A stretch of DNA of 47,740 nt from Bacteroidales bacterium. GTDB lineage: Bacteria; Bacteroidota; Bacteroidia; Bacteroidales; FEN-979. The position numbers and the translations under genes were made by a program. The stretch spans positions 1 to 47,740 of the forward strand of contig JACZJJ010000054.1 of NCBI GenBank assembly GCA_014860625.1. The letters are read 5' to 3'. Positions 1 to 9,523 of this stretch are shown piece by piece. Numbering within the stretch: the first letter of the stretch is position 1; each line of letters begins with the position of its first letter. Under the pieces are notes generated by a model that was not told where the DNA came from, did no database searches, and was given only the letters and a program-made list of their open reading frames with translations.

Positions 1-35
1 ACTGGTAAGGGCGGGTTCCAAACCCGCCCCTCAAC
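1..35 (+). repeat. GC-rich palindromic element, copy 1
   Basis: The core is GGGCGGGTT, three bases, then AACCCGCCC, a 9-bp perfect stem. It is followed by CTCAACCCGAAACCTGAAA. The same element recurs at about 40741-40776 and 42105-42139 in the opposite strand orientation. In all three places it reads in the same direction as the gene that follows. Here it lies about 78 bp upstream of the glycosyltransferase start. Confidence 0.85.
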
Positions 36-112
36 CCGAAACCTGAAATGCGAAGCATTCACGAACACCACTGAAAACAAACAATACAGTGAGTAAACTA
101 GAAACCTGAAAC

Positions 113-1264
113 TTGAAACGAACCCTCCATATCGTAAGCTTCGATGTACCGTACCCCTCCAACTACGGAGGTGTGATCGATGTTTATTACAAGCTTGTGG
201 CTTTACACGATGCCGGTGTGAAAGTGATTCTTCACTGCTTCCAGGATGATCGGAATCCTGCACCTGAATTGAACCGGCTCTGTTCAGAGGTTTATTATTA
301 TCCCCGTCACACCGGCATCTGGAATCTGATCTCCCGAAAGCCCTATATCGTATCCAGCCGGATTTCGGAAACACTGCGTGAACGGTTATTGCAGGATAGC
401 TATCCGATCCTCTTTGAAGGGCTTCATACCTGCAGCCTGATGAAGGATCCTGCGTTCAGGGAGCGAACAAAAATTTACAGGGAGAGTAATATCGAGCATC
501 ACTATTACTACCATTTGTTTAAAGCCACCGGCAACCTGAGAGACAAACTCTTCTTTCTGGCAGAAAGCCTTAAACTCAGAGGATTTCAGAAAATCCTGAA
601 GCATGCTGACCTGATGCTTGTGGTATCAAAAAAGGATGAAGAGTACCTGAAAAGCAGATTTCCAAAGCAGGATATCCGTTACCTTCCCTCCTTTCACAGG
701 GATAACAGGATAAATTCAAAACCCGGACGGGGTTCTTATGTGCTTTATCATGGGAAATTAAGTGTGCCGGAAAACATCCGCGCCTCAGAATACCTGATAA
801 ATGATATTTATATGGACTCTCTTCCGGAGTTGGTTATTGCAGGATTAAACCCTCCCAAACATCTCGTAAAGCTGATTGAGAAACATCCCAACATCCGGTT
901 GGAAAAGAACCCAGATGAAGCAAAAATGTTTGACCTCATCAGCAATGCGCAGATCAATCTTCTGGTCACCTCCCAACCAACCGGATTGAAGCTGAAGCTT
1001 CTGAACGCACTGTTTCATGGAAGGCATTGCCTGGTCAATCCGGCTATGCTGTCTGGCACAGGGCTGGAGGCTCTTTGCCATGTCGCCACCACCCCCGAAC
1101 AGTTCCGCGCAGAAATTAATTTGCTGTTCGGAAAAGACTTCCCACCTCTGGAGATTGGCCGGAGAGAAAAGGTTATCATGGAAAACTACTCCAACAAAAA
1201 GAATTGCAAAAGCCTCACGGATATATTAACTTTGTTCTATGAAAAAAATCCTCGTCCCGGTTGA
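113..1264 (+). CDS. glycosyltransferase (GT4-like, GT-B fold)
   Basis: A 383-residue cytoplasmic or membrane-associated sugar transferase, probably for cell-surface glycan assembly; donor and acceptor cannot be read from sequence. The C-terminal half has the pattern of GT-B enzymes: a strand-turn YVLYHGKLSVPEN near residue 205 and GLKLKLLNALFHGR near 295, which sits where GT4 enzymes have their donor-binding E-x7-E motif, although the first Glu is absent. The only plausible start is TTG at 113, because an in-frame TGA lies at 107-109 and no ATG occurs early in the frame. The 3' end overlaps the next gene by 26 bp, suggesting translational coupling. The upstream region is a repeat-derived spacer. 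Confidence 0.75.
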   Translation: MKRTLHIVSFDVPYPSNYGGVIDVYYKLVALHDAGVKVILHCFQDDRNPAPELNRLCSEVYYYPRHTGIWNLISRKPYIVSSRISETLRERLLQDSYPILFEGLHTCSLMKDPAFRERTKIYRESNIEHHYYYHLFKATGNLRDKLFFLAESLKLRGFQKILKHADLMLVVSKKDEEYLKSRFPKQDIRYLPSFHRDNRINSKPGRGSYVLYHGKLSVPENIRASEYLINDIYMDSLPELVIAGLNPPKHLVKLIEKHPNIRLEKNPDEAKMFDLISNAQINLLVTSQPTGLKLKLLNALFHGRHCLVNPAMLSGTGLEALCHVATTPEQFRAEINLLFGKDFPPLEIGRREKVIMENYSNKKNCKSLTDILTLFYEKNPRPG

Positions 1265-2105
1265 TTTTTCCGAACATACGGATATCACCTGTTCCTATGC
1301 CCTGAAATTAGCGGATGCCTACAAGGCAGAACTCATGCTTTTTCACACCTATTTTGACCAGGTTGTTCTTACCGATACGACCTTCCCCGACAGCATGAAC
1401 ATGAATGCTGTATACAATGAAGAGTTGATCAGGGAGATGCATACTCAGGCTGAAGTGAGTATGAAAAAACTTCTGGCAACCCTTGAGAAACGACTTGCCG
1501 AGGAGAAAATCGGGAATGTCAAGCTGAACAGTGCGGTTGTAGGAGGAGATATAGAGATGGAGCTGAAAATGGTTTGCGGGGAATATCAGCCGGAGATGGT
1601 CATCATGGGAACCCGTGGATTGGGACAGAACATCAATGTTTGGGGACGTGTATCCACCTATATCATCAACCACGCCAAGGTGCCTGTCCTTACTGTCCCG
1701 GAGATTAAAACGTTCATGGGATTTAAAAATATCATGTTTACTGCAGACCTCTCCGAAGGGAATGCTGCTGCTATCCTTCAGATATTTAACCTGATGAAAC
1801 CATTTCAAAGCACACTGAATGTGGTTCATTTTCAAATAGGAAAAGATGGTGAAGAAGAGAAGATGGAAGTCCTTAAGAATGAATTCGTAACCCTGGAACA
1901 AAAAGGGAATATCCGCTTTGAGTTAGTTAGCGTAGAAGCAGACAATCAGAAATCGTTGGATGATTACATTGCAAACAACGGAATTGAGATCATCGCATTC
2001 CAGCCGCATAAAAGAAGTGTGTTCTACAATTTTTTCACCAAGAATATCACAAAGAAGAATCTCTTTTCAACAAATATTCCTCTCCTTGCAATTCCAATTC
2101 AATAG
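1239..2105 (+). CDS. universal stress protein, tandem UspA domains
   Basis: A 288-residue protein made of two Usp domains (about 1-145 and 146-288). The first begins with the classic KKILVPVDFSEHT and ends with MGTRGLGQ...GRVSTYIINHAKVPVLTVP, which resembles the nucleotide-binding G-x2-G-x9-G-S/T signature with slightly shorter spacing. The second domain keeps the fold pattern (KNIMFTADLSEGN near 165, IPLLAIPIQ at the end) but lacks a clear ATP motif. Double-domain Usp proteins are common in Bacteroidota; the role in stress response is inferred from family. It overlaps the glycosyltransferase and converges on the LysM gene with a 15-bp gap. Confidence 0.85.
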   Translation: MKKILVPVDFSEHTDITCSYALKLADAYKAELMLFHTYFDQVVLTDTTFPDSMNMNAVYNEELIREMHTQAEVSMKKLLATLEKRLAEEKIGNVKLNSAVVGGDIEMELKMVCGEYQPEMVIMGTRGLGQNINVWGRVSTYIINHAKVPVLTVPEIKTFMGFKNIMFTADLSEGNAAAILQIFNLMKPFQSTLNVVHFQIGKDGEEEKMEVLKNEFVTLEQKGNIRFELVSVEADNQKSLDDYIANNGIEIIAFQPHKRSVFYNFFTKNITKKNLFSTNIPLLAIPIQ

Positions 2106-2120
2106 AGAGGGTCATCCACA

Positions 2121-3602
2121 TCAGTTTAAAGGGGTAAGGGAGTAGTTGTCGTAGCGAAACATCTCCCAGTGATGGTTTTCCCAACCATCTCGATTCATTT
2201 GCCGGAATTTATAAGAGGTCTGCAAAGGCCTGACAGTGATCTCCCTCAAACATCCTGTGAAGCCAGTTCCATACTGCTTCAGGGCATTCAAAAAATACCA
2301 GGCTACATCATAGCCTTGAAACGCGAGGCTCTCAGGATCTGTCTTGTACTTATCCATAAACAGCTTTACAAATCGTTTTACCGCAGGGTCTCTGTAGTCA
2401 ATCCATGAGGGAACTGCGATATGGCCGCGTACCTTTTCCAGGTATTGAAAATCTATCCCTTCAATCTGGTCCCAACGCGGAAGTCCGAATAGGGTGATGT
2501 TATAGCTGTTGGTATCGGCATTCAACTGGGAGAGCACATTCAGGACGAACGACTTCTGCCTGGAAACAACGACAACAACGTTTTCTCCTTCCGGCTTGAG
2601 CTTACTTATCAGATTCTCCTGTGAAACCGGCGTGATATCCAATCCCATTGCCTGGCAATTGGAATAAATCTGATCGGCCATCTTTTTCCCTTCCTCTTCC
2701 CAGCTTCGGATCAACAACGTGTGGGAAAGCCGATGATTGTTAGAGATATACTCTGCAACAGCAATTCCTTCGGATGAAGCGGAAGGCCGGATCTTGATCA
2801 CCATGGGGTTCCCAACCACTTGCGATTCCCTTTCAGAAACCGGGCTTACGATCGGAATCTGGTGATCTTCGGACCATGAAGCCACAATCTCAAAGTTACG
2901 GTTGTAGAGCATCCCTACAATCAGGTCCATGTGAATCATCTCCGGTTTGTCCAGAAGGGCATAGGTGGCTGAGGGGTTTGCTTCCAGGCTGTATACGAAC
3001 AGGTTCAGGTTGAACCCTGCTTTACGAAGGGAATCCACAGCCAGAAGAAATCCTTCATAGAATTGGATATACCGCAGAGATTTGTAACTCTCAATCTCTT
3101 GCTGAGTGGGTCTGTTGGGGTTAATGGTATCGGCTTCCTGCAGAAACAGATGCATCATAAGAGCTACGTTGTAAACCTCTTTTTTTGAATCCTGCAGCAT
3201 CCCGCACGGGACCGTTTCCGGAAATTCCTTATCGAAAATTCTCAGTGGTTCTTCAACTTGTGGGTCATCCACGTCAACGACAAGTGGATCCAACACCAAA
3301 GGCTCTTCCAGAGGAGGCAATTCCAGCGGAAGTTCGGCTTTTGCACCAGGGATCAGCAGGGTTTGATTGGTCTTGAGGCCCTTTTTAATTTGGGGATTGA
3401 AATCAATCACCTCCTGCATGGTCACATTGTAGGCTTTGGAAATGGAGTAGAGGGTTTGCCCCTTTTTCACCTGGTGGACAAAGAATCTCTTTCCATCAAT
3501 GGTGGTAACCTGGTCTGAACGGATCTGCTCATAACCATCCTGAGCGGAGATTTGTTTAGAAATCAGAAAAAAAATCCATATCAATATCAGTATATGTCTC
3601 AT
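2121..3602 (-). CDS. secreted LysM plus periplasmic-binding-protein-fold protein
   Basis: 493 residues. An N-terminal signal peptide (hydrophobic 3-20, ending KQISAQ) is followed by one LysM domain (about 41-87: FVHQVKKGQTLYSISKAYNVTMQEVIDFNP), a Pro/Glu-rich linker (about 88-125), and a long C-terminal region resembling the type I receptor or amino-acid-binding protein fold (segments such as VVGNPMVIKIRPSASSEGIA and FQGYDVAWYFLNAL). It is expected in the periplasm, bound to peptidoglycan through LysM. No transporter genes lie nearby, so a role as an ABC-transporter binding protein is not supported; envelope sensing or scaffolding is a guess. It is the last gene of a long minus-strand run, 10 bp after guaA. 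Confidence 0.75.
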   Translation of the reverse strand: MRHILILIWIFFLISKQISAQDGYEQIRSDQVTTIDGKRFFVHQVKKGQTLYSISKAYNVTMQEVIDFNPQIKKGLKTNQTLLIPGAKAELPLELPPLEEPLVLDPLVVDVDDPQVEEPLRIFDKEFPETVPCGMLQDSKKEVYNVALMMHLFLQEADTINPNRPTQQEIESYKSLRYIQFYEGFLLAVDSLRKAGFNLNLFVYSLEANPSATYALLDKPEMIHMDLIVGMLYNRNFEIVASWSEDHQIPIVSPVSERESQVVGNPMVIKIRPSASSEGIAVAEYISNNHRLSHTLLIRSWEEEGKKMADQIYSNCQAMGLDITPVSQENLISKLKPEGENVVVVVSRQKSFVLNVLSQLNADTNSYNITLFGLPRWDQIEGIDFQYLEKVRGHIAVPSWIDYRDPAVKRFVKLFMDKYKTDPESLAFQGYDVAWYFLNALKQYGTGFTGCLREITVRPLQTSYKFRQMNRDGWENHHWEMFRYDNYSLTPLN

Positions 3603-3612
3603 TGTATGAAGT

Positions 3613-5142
3613 TTACTCCCATTCTATGGTAGCAGGCGGTTTCGAACTGATGTCGTATACCACACGATTCACACCCTTCACCCTGTTGATGATCTCGTTG
3701 GATACCCAGCCCAGAAATTCAAACGGCAAATGGGCCCAGTCGGCTGTCATGCCATCTGTTGAAGTTACTGCCCTAAGCGCAACTGCATTTTCATACGTCC
3801 GTTCATCACCCATTACGCCCACCGACTGGATCGGCAGCAGCACGACAAATGCCTGCCATGTCCTGTCATACAAACCATGTGTGCGAAGTCCCTCAATAAA
3901 AATATGATCAGCCTCCTGCAGCAATCGTACTTTCTCCCTTGTGATATCGCCCAGTATCCTGACGGCCAGTCCGGGACCTGGAAATGGATGCCGACCAAGG
4001 ATCAGCGGATCCAGCCCGAGGGAGTGTCCCACGCGTCGAACTTCATCCTTAAACAGGGCATTCAGTGGCTCAACCACCTTCAGGTTCATATGCTCGGGAA
4101 GCCCACCCACATTGTGGTGTGATTTGATGGTGGCACTGGGACCTTTTACCGACCTCGATTCAATGACGTCGGGGTAGATTGTTCCCTGTGCAAGCCATTT
4201 GATATTCTGTATCTTATTTGCTTCTTCCTCAAATACTTCCACAAATACGCGACCTATGATTTTTCGCTTCTTCTCAGGATCTGAAACTCCTTCGAGTTCA
4301 TCAAGAAACCGATCGGAAGCATCAACCCCGATTACATTCAGGTTCATGTGGTCATATGAATCCAGGACTTTCTGGAATTCATCTTTCCGCAACAGTCCAT
4401 TATCTACAAATATGCAGTGCAGGTTCGAGCCGATGGCTTCGTGGAGTAACATGCCAGCAACGGAAGAGTCGACACCTCCCGAAAGGCCAAGAACCACCTT
4501 ATCGTCGCCCAGTTTTTTGCGCAGATCCCTGATGGTAGATTCGATGAACGACTCGGGAGTCCACGCCTGATGGCATCCGCAGATATCCACGACAAAATTT
4601 TTCAGCAACACAGCCCCTTCCGTTGTGTGGTAGACTTCGGGATGGAACTGGATGCCGTAGGTGGGTTCATCTGCGATCCGGAAACCGGCAATATTTACAT
4701 TGGAAGTTGATGTGATGACACAAAAGTTATCGGGAACATTCAGAATGGTGTCTCCGTGCGACATCCATACCTGGCTCCCGTCAGAGACTCCTTTCATCAG
4801 CTCGCTATCTGGGTTTATGTAAGAGAGGTTTGCCCTCCCGTACTCCCTGATTTTCGAGGGCATTACATCACCCCCTGAAGCCAGTGCCAGGTATTGGGCA
4901 CCGTAGCAAACTGCCAGTATGGGATATTTTCCCCGGATGCCGGAGAGATCGGGAATGAGCGCTTCCTTATCCCTGACTGAAAAGGGGCTCCCGGATAATA
5001 TGACGCCCTTGATATGAGGACCTAACGGAGGAATATCGTTGTAGGGGAATATATCGCAGTAGACATTGAGCTCCCGTATCCTTCGTGCAATCAGCTGAGT
5101 ATACTGAGAACCGAAGTCGAGAATAAGGATGGTCTCTTCCAT
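3613..5142 (-). CDS. guaA: GMP synthase (glutamine-hydrolysing)
   Basis: Converts XMP, ATP and glutamine to GMP, the last step of guanine nucleotide synthesis in the cytoplasm. All parts are present in 509 residues, the usual length: a class I amidotransferase domain with nucleophile Cys79 in AVCYGAQ and the His167/Glu169 pair in GIQFHPEV; an ATP pyrophosphatase domain with SGGVDSS at 221-227; and a C-terminal dimerisation domain ending in [11 protein letters not shown] start at 5142. It sits inside the minus-strand gene run, 22 bp downstream of the M23 peptidase gene and 10 bp upstream of the LysM gene. Confidence 0.97.
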   Translation of the reverse strand: MEETILILDFGSQYTQLIARRIRELNVYCDIFPYNDIPPLGPHIKGVILSGSPFSVRDKEALIPDLSGIRGKYPILAVCYGAQYLALASGGDVMPSKIREYGRANLSYINPDSELMKGVSDGSQVWMSHGDTILNVPDNFCVITSTSNVNIAGFRIADEPTYGIQFHPEVYHTTEGAVLLKNFVVDICGCHQAWTPESFIESTIRDLRKKLGDDKVVLGLSGGVDSSVAGMLLHEAIGSNLHCIFVDNGLLRKDEFQKVLDSYDHMNLNVIGVDASDRFLDELEGVSDPEKKRKIIGRVFVEVFEEEANKIQNIKWLAQGTIYPDVIESRSVKGPSATIKSHHNVGGLPEHMNLKVVEPLNALFKDEVRRVGHSLGLDPLILGRHPFPGPGLAVRILGDITREKVRLLQEADHIFIEGLRTHGLYDRTWQAFVVLLPIQSVGVMGDERTYENAVALRAVTSTDGMTADWAHLPFEFLGWVSNEIINRVKGVNRVVYDISSKPPATIEWE

Positions 5143-5164
5143 AAGACAAATGTATGAAAATATT

Positions 5165-6976
5165 TTACCTGATCAGGGTTGCATTGTATTCAGTCCGGTT
5201 TCCGACACCATCGGTTACGACAAGTTGAAACTTGTTTGACCCGGTTTTGATCCGGCTGTCAAATTTGTATTCAAGCCGGTTTCGTTTGGCATCAAAGTCC
5301 ATTAAAATCCAATGGCCGTTCAAGGTACCGCGATAACTGTCAATTCCGGAGAATTCGTCGGAAATGGTGACGACAATGGTACCTTGCTTACTGACATTCT
5401 TGTTGTTGTATATATTGACTGCTTTGATCTTCGGGGGAACGGTATCCACGCTGATCGTGTACTCTCCGAATTCACGGATAGATCCGGTAACCATGCCATC
5501 ACTGAATTTACCTCCCATACTTACAAACTTCCCCCCGTCTTCAACCTTCACCAGCAGAGCCCTTTTTTCAAGCCAGTTCGGCAAGTTTTCGGCCTTCACC
5601 GAGAGGGAACAGCGGAGATGCAAGGGAGTGTTTTTGTCGTGTAGCACATGAATCCTGGAATAACTGCCATTTGCCGGAGGCTTGCTCTCGTATCGGAAAT
5701 CCAGGTTTTCGTAGAGGGAATTTTTCGGTATGGTGAAGCTGATATAGCTGTTCTCAAGGCTGTTTTCCTCATCCCAGACGAACAGATTTGCAGGCTGACC
5801 CTCCCCTGAAGGTCTTGCTCCGGCAGAGGCGGGAGGGTGACTCTTTACCCAGAATGTGATCCGTGAAGAGTTGCCGCGAACATCTTTGACCACATATTGA
5901 ATCTTGTGTGCTTTCCTATCAGAAAAGTTCACTACACCCCGGTTGATGACGTCATCGAAAATCCTGAGCTTGTTTCCCGGAGCAATGTAGGATTTGAAAA
6001 ACCGTTGCTTATTTTTCATGTTCTGCGGATAGTCAAGAATCGCATTGACATATCGTGTGTCGGCAAATGCATATCTCTCAATATGCTGGCCAAATATTTT
6101 AACTCCGTCAACTCTCAGCTCAATCGATTTGACGCCACAACGAATGGAAGATCCGTTGTGGTAATCATACGCTTCAATTCCGAAGATGATATCTCCTGAA
6201 ACCATCACAGTGTCGGATGATGAAACAGCATATGTTCCGTTTCCGCCGGTTGCCTGCAGGGACTTCGGGTTGGAGGTAAAATTGACCATTGCGGTTTGTC
6301 CGTAAGGGTATATCTTCACCCATGTTATCTGGGGCGGAAGGTTATCGCTGATAGGAATCCCAAAAGATAACGGGTCCAATGGCTCCTGACTTCCTGCATC
6401 CCTGATTTCAAAATGAAGATGCGGTCCACCCGAAGAGCCGGAATTTCCGGTATAACCGATTATCTCCCCCTTCCGTACCTGAATCTTCCCGGTTGGGACA
6501 GTTACATCAATCGCAAAAGACTCTTTCACATACTGTTGTTCATAGGCATACTTCGCTATCTCACCGCCAAACCGGTCGAGGTGCCCGTATACAGTTGTGT
6601 ATCCTTCAGGGTGATTGATGTAGATTGCCTTCCCAAACCCCCATGGGGAGACAAAAATGCGGGAGACGTAACCATTTGAGGCTGCATATACAGGCTTTCC
6701 CGTTACACCAGCAGTTCGGATATCGATCCCCGAATGAAAATGATTCGGTCTGATTTCACCATAAGAGCCTGATAATAAAATAGTGAGATCAACAGGTGAG
6801 CGGAAGAGTGTTTGGGGATAATTGGTCTGAGAGCTGACGGTTGCCGTATTAAAAAGTAGAAGCAGAAAAAGTATGATTCCGGATGCCAGATGCCATGAAT
6901 TACCCCCCAACCCCCTGAAGGGGGAGTAAGTCCCCTTAAGGGGATTTAGGGGTAGACAAGAGCTATTGGTCTTCAT
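5165..6976 (-). CDS. M23-family peptidase (LytM-type) with two repeat-derived insertions
   Basis: 603 residues. The peptidase domain (about 60-205) has the zinc ligands of M23 enzymes: NHFHSGID (His81, Asp85) and GGPHLHFEI (His186/His188). The rest is beta-rich, probably Ig-like. The family cleaves or remodels peptidoglycan cross-bridges in the periplasm. The ATG at 6976 overlaps the end of the HAD gene by 14 bp, fitting translational coupling. Residues about 9-24 ([15 protein letters not shown]) are encoded by a dispersed repeat, placing a repeat-derived stretch before the hydrophobic signal segment ([12 protein letters not shown], 31-42). A second repeat, a 41-bp palindrome, encodes [13 protein letters not shown] near 379-393. 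A start downstream of the first insertion would need a non-ATG codon. Confidence 0.88.
   Translation of the reverse strand: MKTNSSCLPLNPLKGTYSPFRGLGGNSWHLASGIILFLLLLFNTATVSSQTNYPQTLFRSPVDLTILLSGSYGEIRPNHFHSGIDIRTAGVTGKPVYAASNGYVSRIFVSPWGFGKAIYINHPEGYTTVYGHLDRFGGEIAKYAYEQQYVKESFAIDVTVPTGKIQVRKGEIIGYTGNSGSSGGPHLHFEIRDAGSQEPLDPLSFGIPISDNLPPQITWVKIYPYGQTAMVNFTSNPKSLQATGGNGTYAVSSSDTVMVSGDIIFGIEAYDYHNGSSIRCGVKSIELRVDGVKIFGQHIERYAFADTRYVNAILDYPQNMKNKQRFFKSYIAPGNKLRIFDDVINRGVVNFSDRKAHKIQYVVKDVRGNSSRITFWVKSHPPASAGARPSGEGQPANLFVWDEENSLENSYISFTIPKNSLYENLDFRYESKPPANGSYSRIHVLHDKNTPLHLRCSLSVKAENLPNWLEKRALLVKVEDGGKFVSMGGKFSDGMVTGSIREFGEYTISVDTVPPKIKAVNIYNNKNVSKQGTIVVTISDEFSGIDSYRGTLNGHWILMDFDAKRNRLEYKFDSRIKTGSNKFQLVVTDGVGNRTEYNATLIR
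5798..5838. repeat. palindromic element read in frame inside the M23 gene
   Basis: An 8-bp perfect inverted repeat, ACCCTCCC (5798-5805) and GGGAGGGT (5831-5838), encloses 25 bp. It shares the string CCTCCCCTGAAGG with the intergenic copy at 19091-19118. Read on the minus strand it adds [13 protein letters not shown] to the protein without breaking the frame. Confidence 0.7.
6903..6953. repeat. AAGTCCCC-type dispersed repeat, copy A (coding)
   Basis: Contains CCCCCTGAAGGGGG followed by AAGTCCCCTTAAGGGG and ATTTAGGGG. The core recurs at 17494-17520 (inverted) and 19122-19147. This copy lies within the extreme 5' coding part of the M23 peptidase gene and is translated as [15 protein letters not shown]. 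Confidence 0.85.
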
Positions 6977-7460
6977 TCACTAATGTTACCGCTTCCGCTA
7001 ACTCTCCCATATCGTCAATCACAAGATCGGCATCCTCAAAGGGACCTGAAAGTTGTTTTTCATTGTAGTAAACTGTCTTCATTCCCGACATCCTGGCACC
7101 AATAATGTCTTTACTATAGTGATTTCCTACCATGAGACAAGCTGCCGGGTCGACATTCAGCTTCTCTGCAATAGCCAGAAAAAAACGGGGATCGGGTTTT
7201 TCATAGCCAAGCTCCTTTGAGGAGAAAAAGTTTCTGAAAAACTCCTTCGCTCCAACACGAGCCAATGCTTTTATCATCTCCTCCGTTCCCGAATGCGGGG
7301 CATTGGTAGCAATGCAGAGAGGGTATTGAGTAGATAATTTACTCAGGGCCTGCTGTGCTCCCGGAACCCAGTCCACCGTCTCCCAGAGGTACATCGGCCC
7401 CTTAAACGCATAATCTATCATGATTGTGCCACCCCAGTCAAATATCAGTTGCTTGATCAT
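6963..7460 (-). CDS. HAD-superfamily hydrolase
   Basis: 165 residues, a small-cap HAD phosphatase-like protein. Motif I is FDWGGT with nucleophile Asp8; the second Asp of the usual DxDxT is Gly, as in the YihX/DxGG-type branch that includes active phosphatases. Motif II is IATNAPHSG, motif III is the Lys in ELGYEKPDPRFF, and motif IV is MVGNHYSKDIIGA. The substrate is unknown. It lies 3 bp after the dipeptidyl-peptidase gene and overlaps the M23 gene by 14 bp, so all three are probably co-transcribed. Confidence 0.85.
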   Translation of the reverse strand: MIKQLIFDWGGTIMIDYAFKGPMYLWETVDWVPGAQQALSKLSTQYPLCIATNAPHSGTEEMIKALARVGAKEFFRNFFSSKELGYEKPDPRFFLAIAEKLNVDPAACLMVGNHYSKDIIGARMSGMKTVYYNEKQLSGPFEDADLVIDDMGELAEAVTLVNEDQ

Positions 7461-7463
7461 TGT

Positions 7464-9512
7464 TTATCGGGCTGGCAGGTAAGAGAATTCGTTTGAGTAG
7501 GAGATCATTTGCTCCGTAAAATCATCAGGATAGGTAACTACGATGTCGGTCAATGCATCATTTTCGTATACAGGGGTCAGAACCGGGTTGATAAATCCGC
7601 CATAAGGGGAAATGTTGAGTTTTTTATACCGTTCCAGCATTTGGTTATGCAGCTCAGGATCAACTTTTACGGCAAAATTCTCGACCAGTTCTTTCCCTGC
7701 CTCGTAGTCGCCGGTCGATTTGATCCGCTGAATGTTGTTCAGCAACTCGCCGAACAGTCTCCGCAATCCATCATAGTCATTGATCCTGATGTAGGTCTTT
7801 CCATCTTTTTCAAGCAATTCGATGATCTTTTCATCTTTTCCCTGTTCGTAGCACCATGTGGCGATCAGTTTCCTGCCCCGCATGTGTGCCTGCTCAATAT
7901 TTTTTCCCGGCTGAATCCGAACCAGTTGGGTCATGTACCCATTTCGGATGTAGTTATCGTATTCGGCTTTACCGACATCCATCGAGGGGATCAATCCCAG
8001 TTCCATCAGTTTGGGATCCATGATATAATACAATGAAAAGAGATCTGCCCGAGCCTCTTCCAACGCCGAGTGGTAATTTTTCATGGCATCGGGGCTCGTC
8101 CCTGGAAGCAGTTGTCCGGCCGCATGTCCCAGGCACTCGTGCATGTCGGTGGTGAGATTCCCTGCCAGGAAGCCGTACTCTTTTTGCCTCTCAACCTCTT
8201 CGGGCGACCAGGTAAATTCTTCCAGGAAGCCGTTCCCCAGCGAGGACTGGTCATACGCGTAGGTGATATTTTCGATGGTGACCGATTTGGACCCATGATC
8301 CTTCCTGATCCACTCTGCATTTGGGAGGTTGACGCCAATAGGTGTGGTGGGATCACAGTCGCCGCCAAGCTGTGCAGCATTGATCACTTTTGCTGTCACA
8401 CCTTTCACCTCCTTCTTCTTGAATTCAGGATCAATCGGGCAATTGTCTTCAAAATACTGGGCATTATCGGCCAGTGTGATTGTACGCTCCGTTGCTTTTT
8501 TGTCTTTAAAATTCACAATCGACTCCCAGGTTGCTTTCATTGACATCGGGTCGCCATACGTTTCTATAAAGCCATTGATGAAGTCGATGTCCGAATTCTG
8601 ATCGGCCAGCCACAAAATACTGTAATCGTCAAATGCCACCAGGTCGCCGGTTTTATAAAACTCGATCAATTTGTCGAGAGCGGCCTTTTGTTCCGGAGTT
8701 TCCGTAACGGTTGCCGCTTTTTCAAGCCAGAAGACGATCTGTTCGATCGCGGGATGATACATCCCATTTAGTTTCCAGACCATCTCTGTCACCTTCCCAT
8801 CTTTCTTAACCACTTTTGAATTCAGGCCGTATGAGATCCGTATATCCTTGCCCGACAAAGAGTCATCCAACCGCTTCTGTGCATAGAAATCCTCCACTTC
8901 CTTTTGGGTTACGCCTTCATAAAAGTTGCATGCAGATGCCTCTATCAGGTCAGATGACGGGTCAAGACTGATCCGTTTTGCTGCAACTGTCGGATCAAGG
9001 ATGATGGTTGTGATCTCCTCCGTAAACTCCTCTGGCGTCTGCCCTTCTTTCAGCGGAAGCTGTCCAGCGGGAACACCGCCAAGGAGTGTAGAGAAATATT
9101 CTGATGTCACTTCGGGGAAGAATTTATCCGTACTGTAGTGGTGATGAATCCCGTTGGAGAACCATACCCGCTTCATATAGGTTTCAACATTCTTAAAATC
9201 CCCGCTTGTGCGGTCGCCTTTGTAATTCTGGTATATGGCTTCCAGTGTTTTTCGTACCAGGAGGTTGTTCTTATAGTTCTGGTCATAGGTGATATCCCGT
9301 CCGCACAGTGCAGCCTGGGAAAGGTAATAGACAAGCTCTTTCTGCTTCAGGGTAAGTTCATCCCACCCGGGAATCTGATACCTGAGAATGCGCAGATCGG
9401 CAAATTGCTCTGCCTGCCATTTAAATTCAGTTGATTCTTCTTTCTTTGTGCCGTTACAGGCCACCATCGCAACCATCATAATCATTGCCGTTAAGTAGAT
9501 CCATTTTTTCAT
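7464..9512 (-). CDS. dipeptidyl-peptidase III family zinc peptidase (M49), lipoprotein
   Basis: 682 residues. The M49 zinc site is present: HECLGH near residue 458 and the Glu-containing EEARAD about 30 residues later. The family removes dipeptides from the N-terminus of short peptides. The N-terminus MKKWIYLTAMIMMVAMVACNG is a lipoprotein signal with Cys19 or Cys20 as the lipidated residue, so this copy is predicted to be exported and membrane-anchored, unlike cytosolic eukaryotic DPP III. It lies 11 bp after the LRR gene and 3 bp before the HAD gene in the same run. Confidence 0.9.
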   Translation of the reverse strand: MKKWIYLTAMIMMVAMVACNGTKKEESTEFKWQAEQFADLRILRYQIPGWDELTLKQKELVYYLSQAALCGRDITYDQNYKNNLLVRKTLEAIYQNYKGDRTSGDFKNVETYMKRVWFSNGIHHHYSTDKFFPEVTSEYFSTLLGGVPAGQLPLKEGQTPEEFTEEITTIILDPTVAAKRISLDPSSDLIEASACNFYEGVTQKEVEDFYAQKRLDDSLSGKDIRISYGLNSKVVKKDGKVTEMVWKLNGMYHPAIEQIVFWLEKAATVTETPEQKAALDKLIEFYKTGDLVAFDDYSILWLADQNSDIDFINGFIETYGDPMSMKATWESIVNFKDKKATERTITLADNAQYFEDNCPIDPEFKKKEVKGVTAKVINAAQLGGDCDPTTPIGVNLPNAEWIRKDHGSKSVTIENITYAYDQSSLGNGFLEEFTWSPEEVERQKEYGFLAGNLTTDMHECLGHAAGQLLPGTSPDAMKNYHSALEEARADLFSLYYIMDPKLMELGLIPSMDVGKAEYDNYIRNGYMTQLVRIQPGKNIEQAHMRGRKLIATWCYEQGKDEKIIELLEKDGKTYIRINDYDGLRRLFGELLNNIQRIKSTGDYEAGKELVENFAVKVDPELHNQMLERYKKLNISPYGGFINPVLTPVYENDALTDIVVTYPDDFTEQMISYSNEFSYLPAR

Positions 9513-9523
9513 ACATACATTTA

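Noticed and set aside
6963-7460. HAD protein as an inactive relic
   Set aside because: DWGGT lacks the second Asp, but related active phosphatases share this variant and the other motifs are intact.
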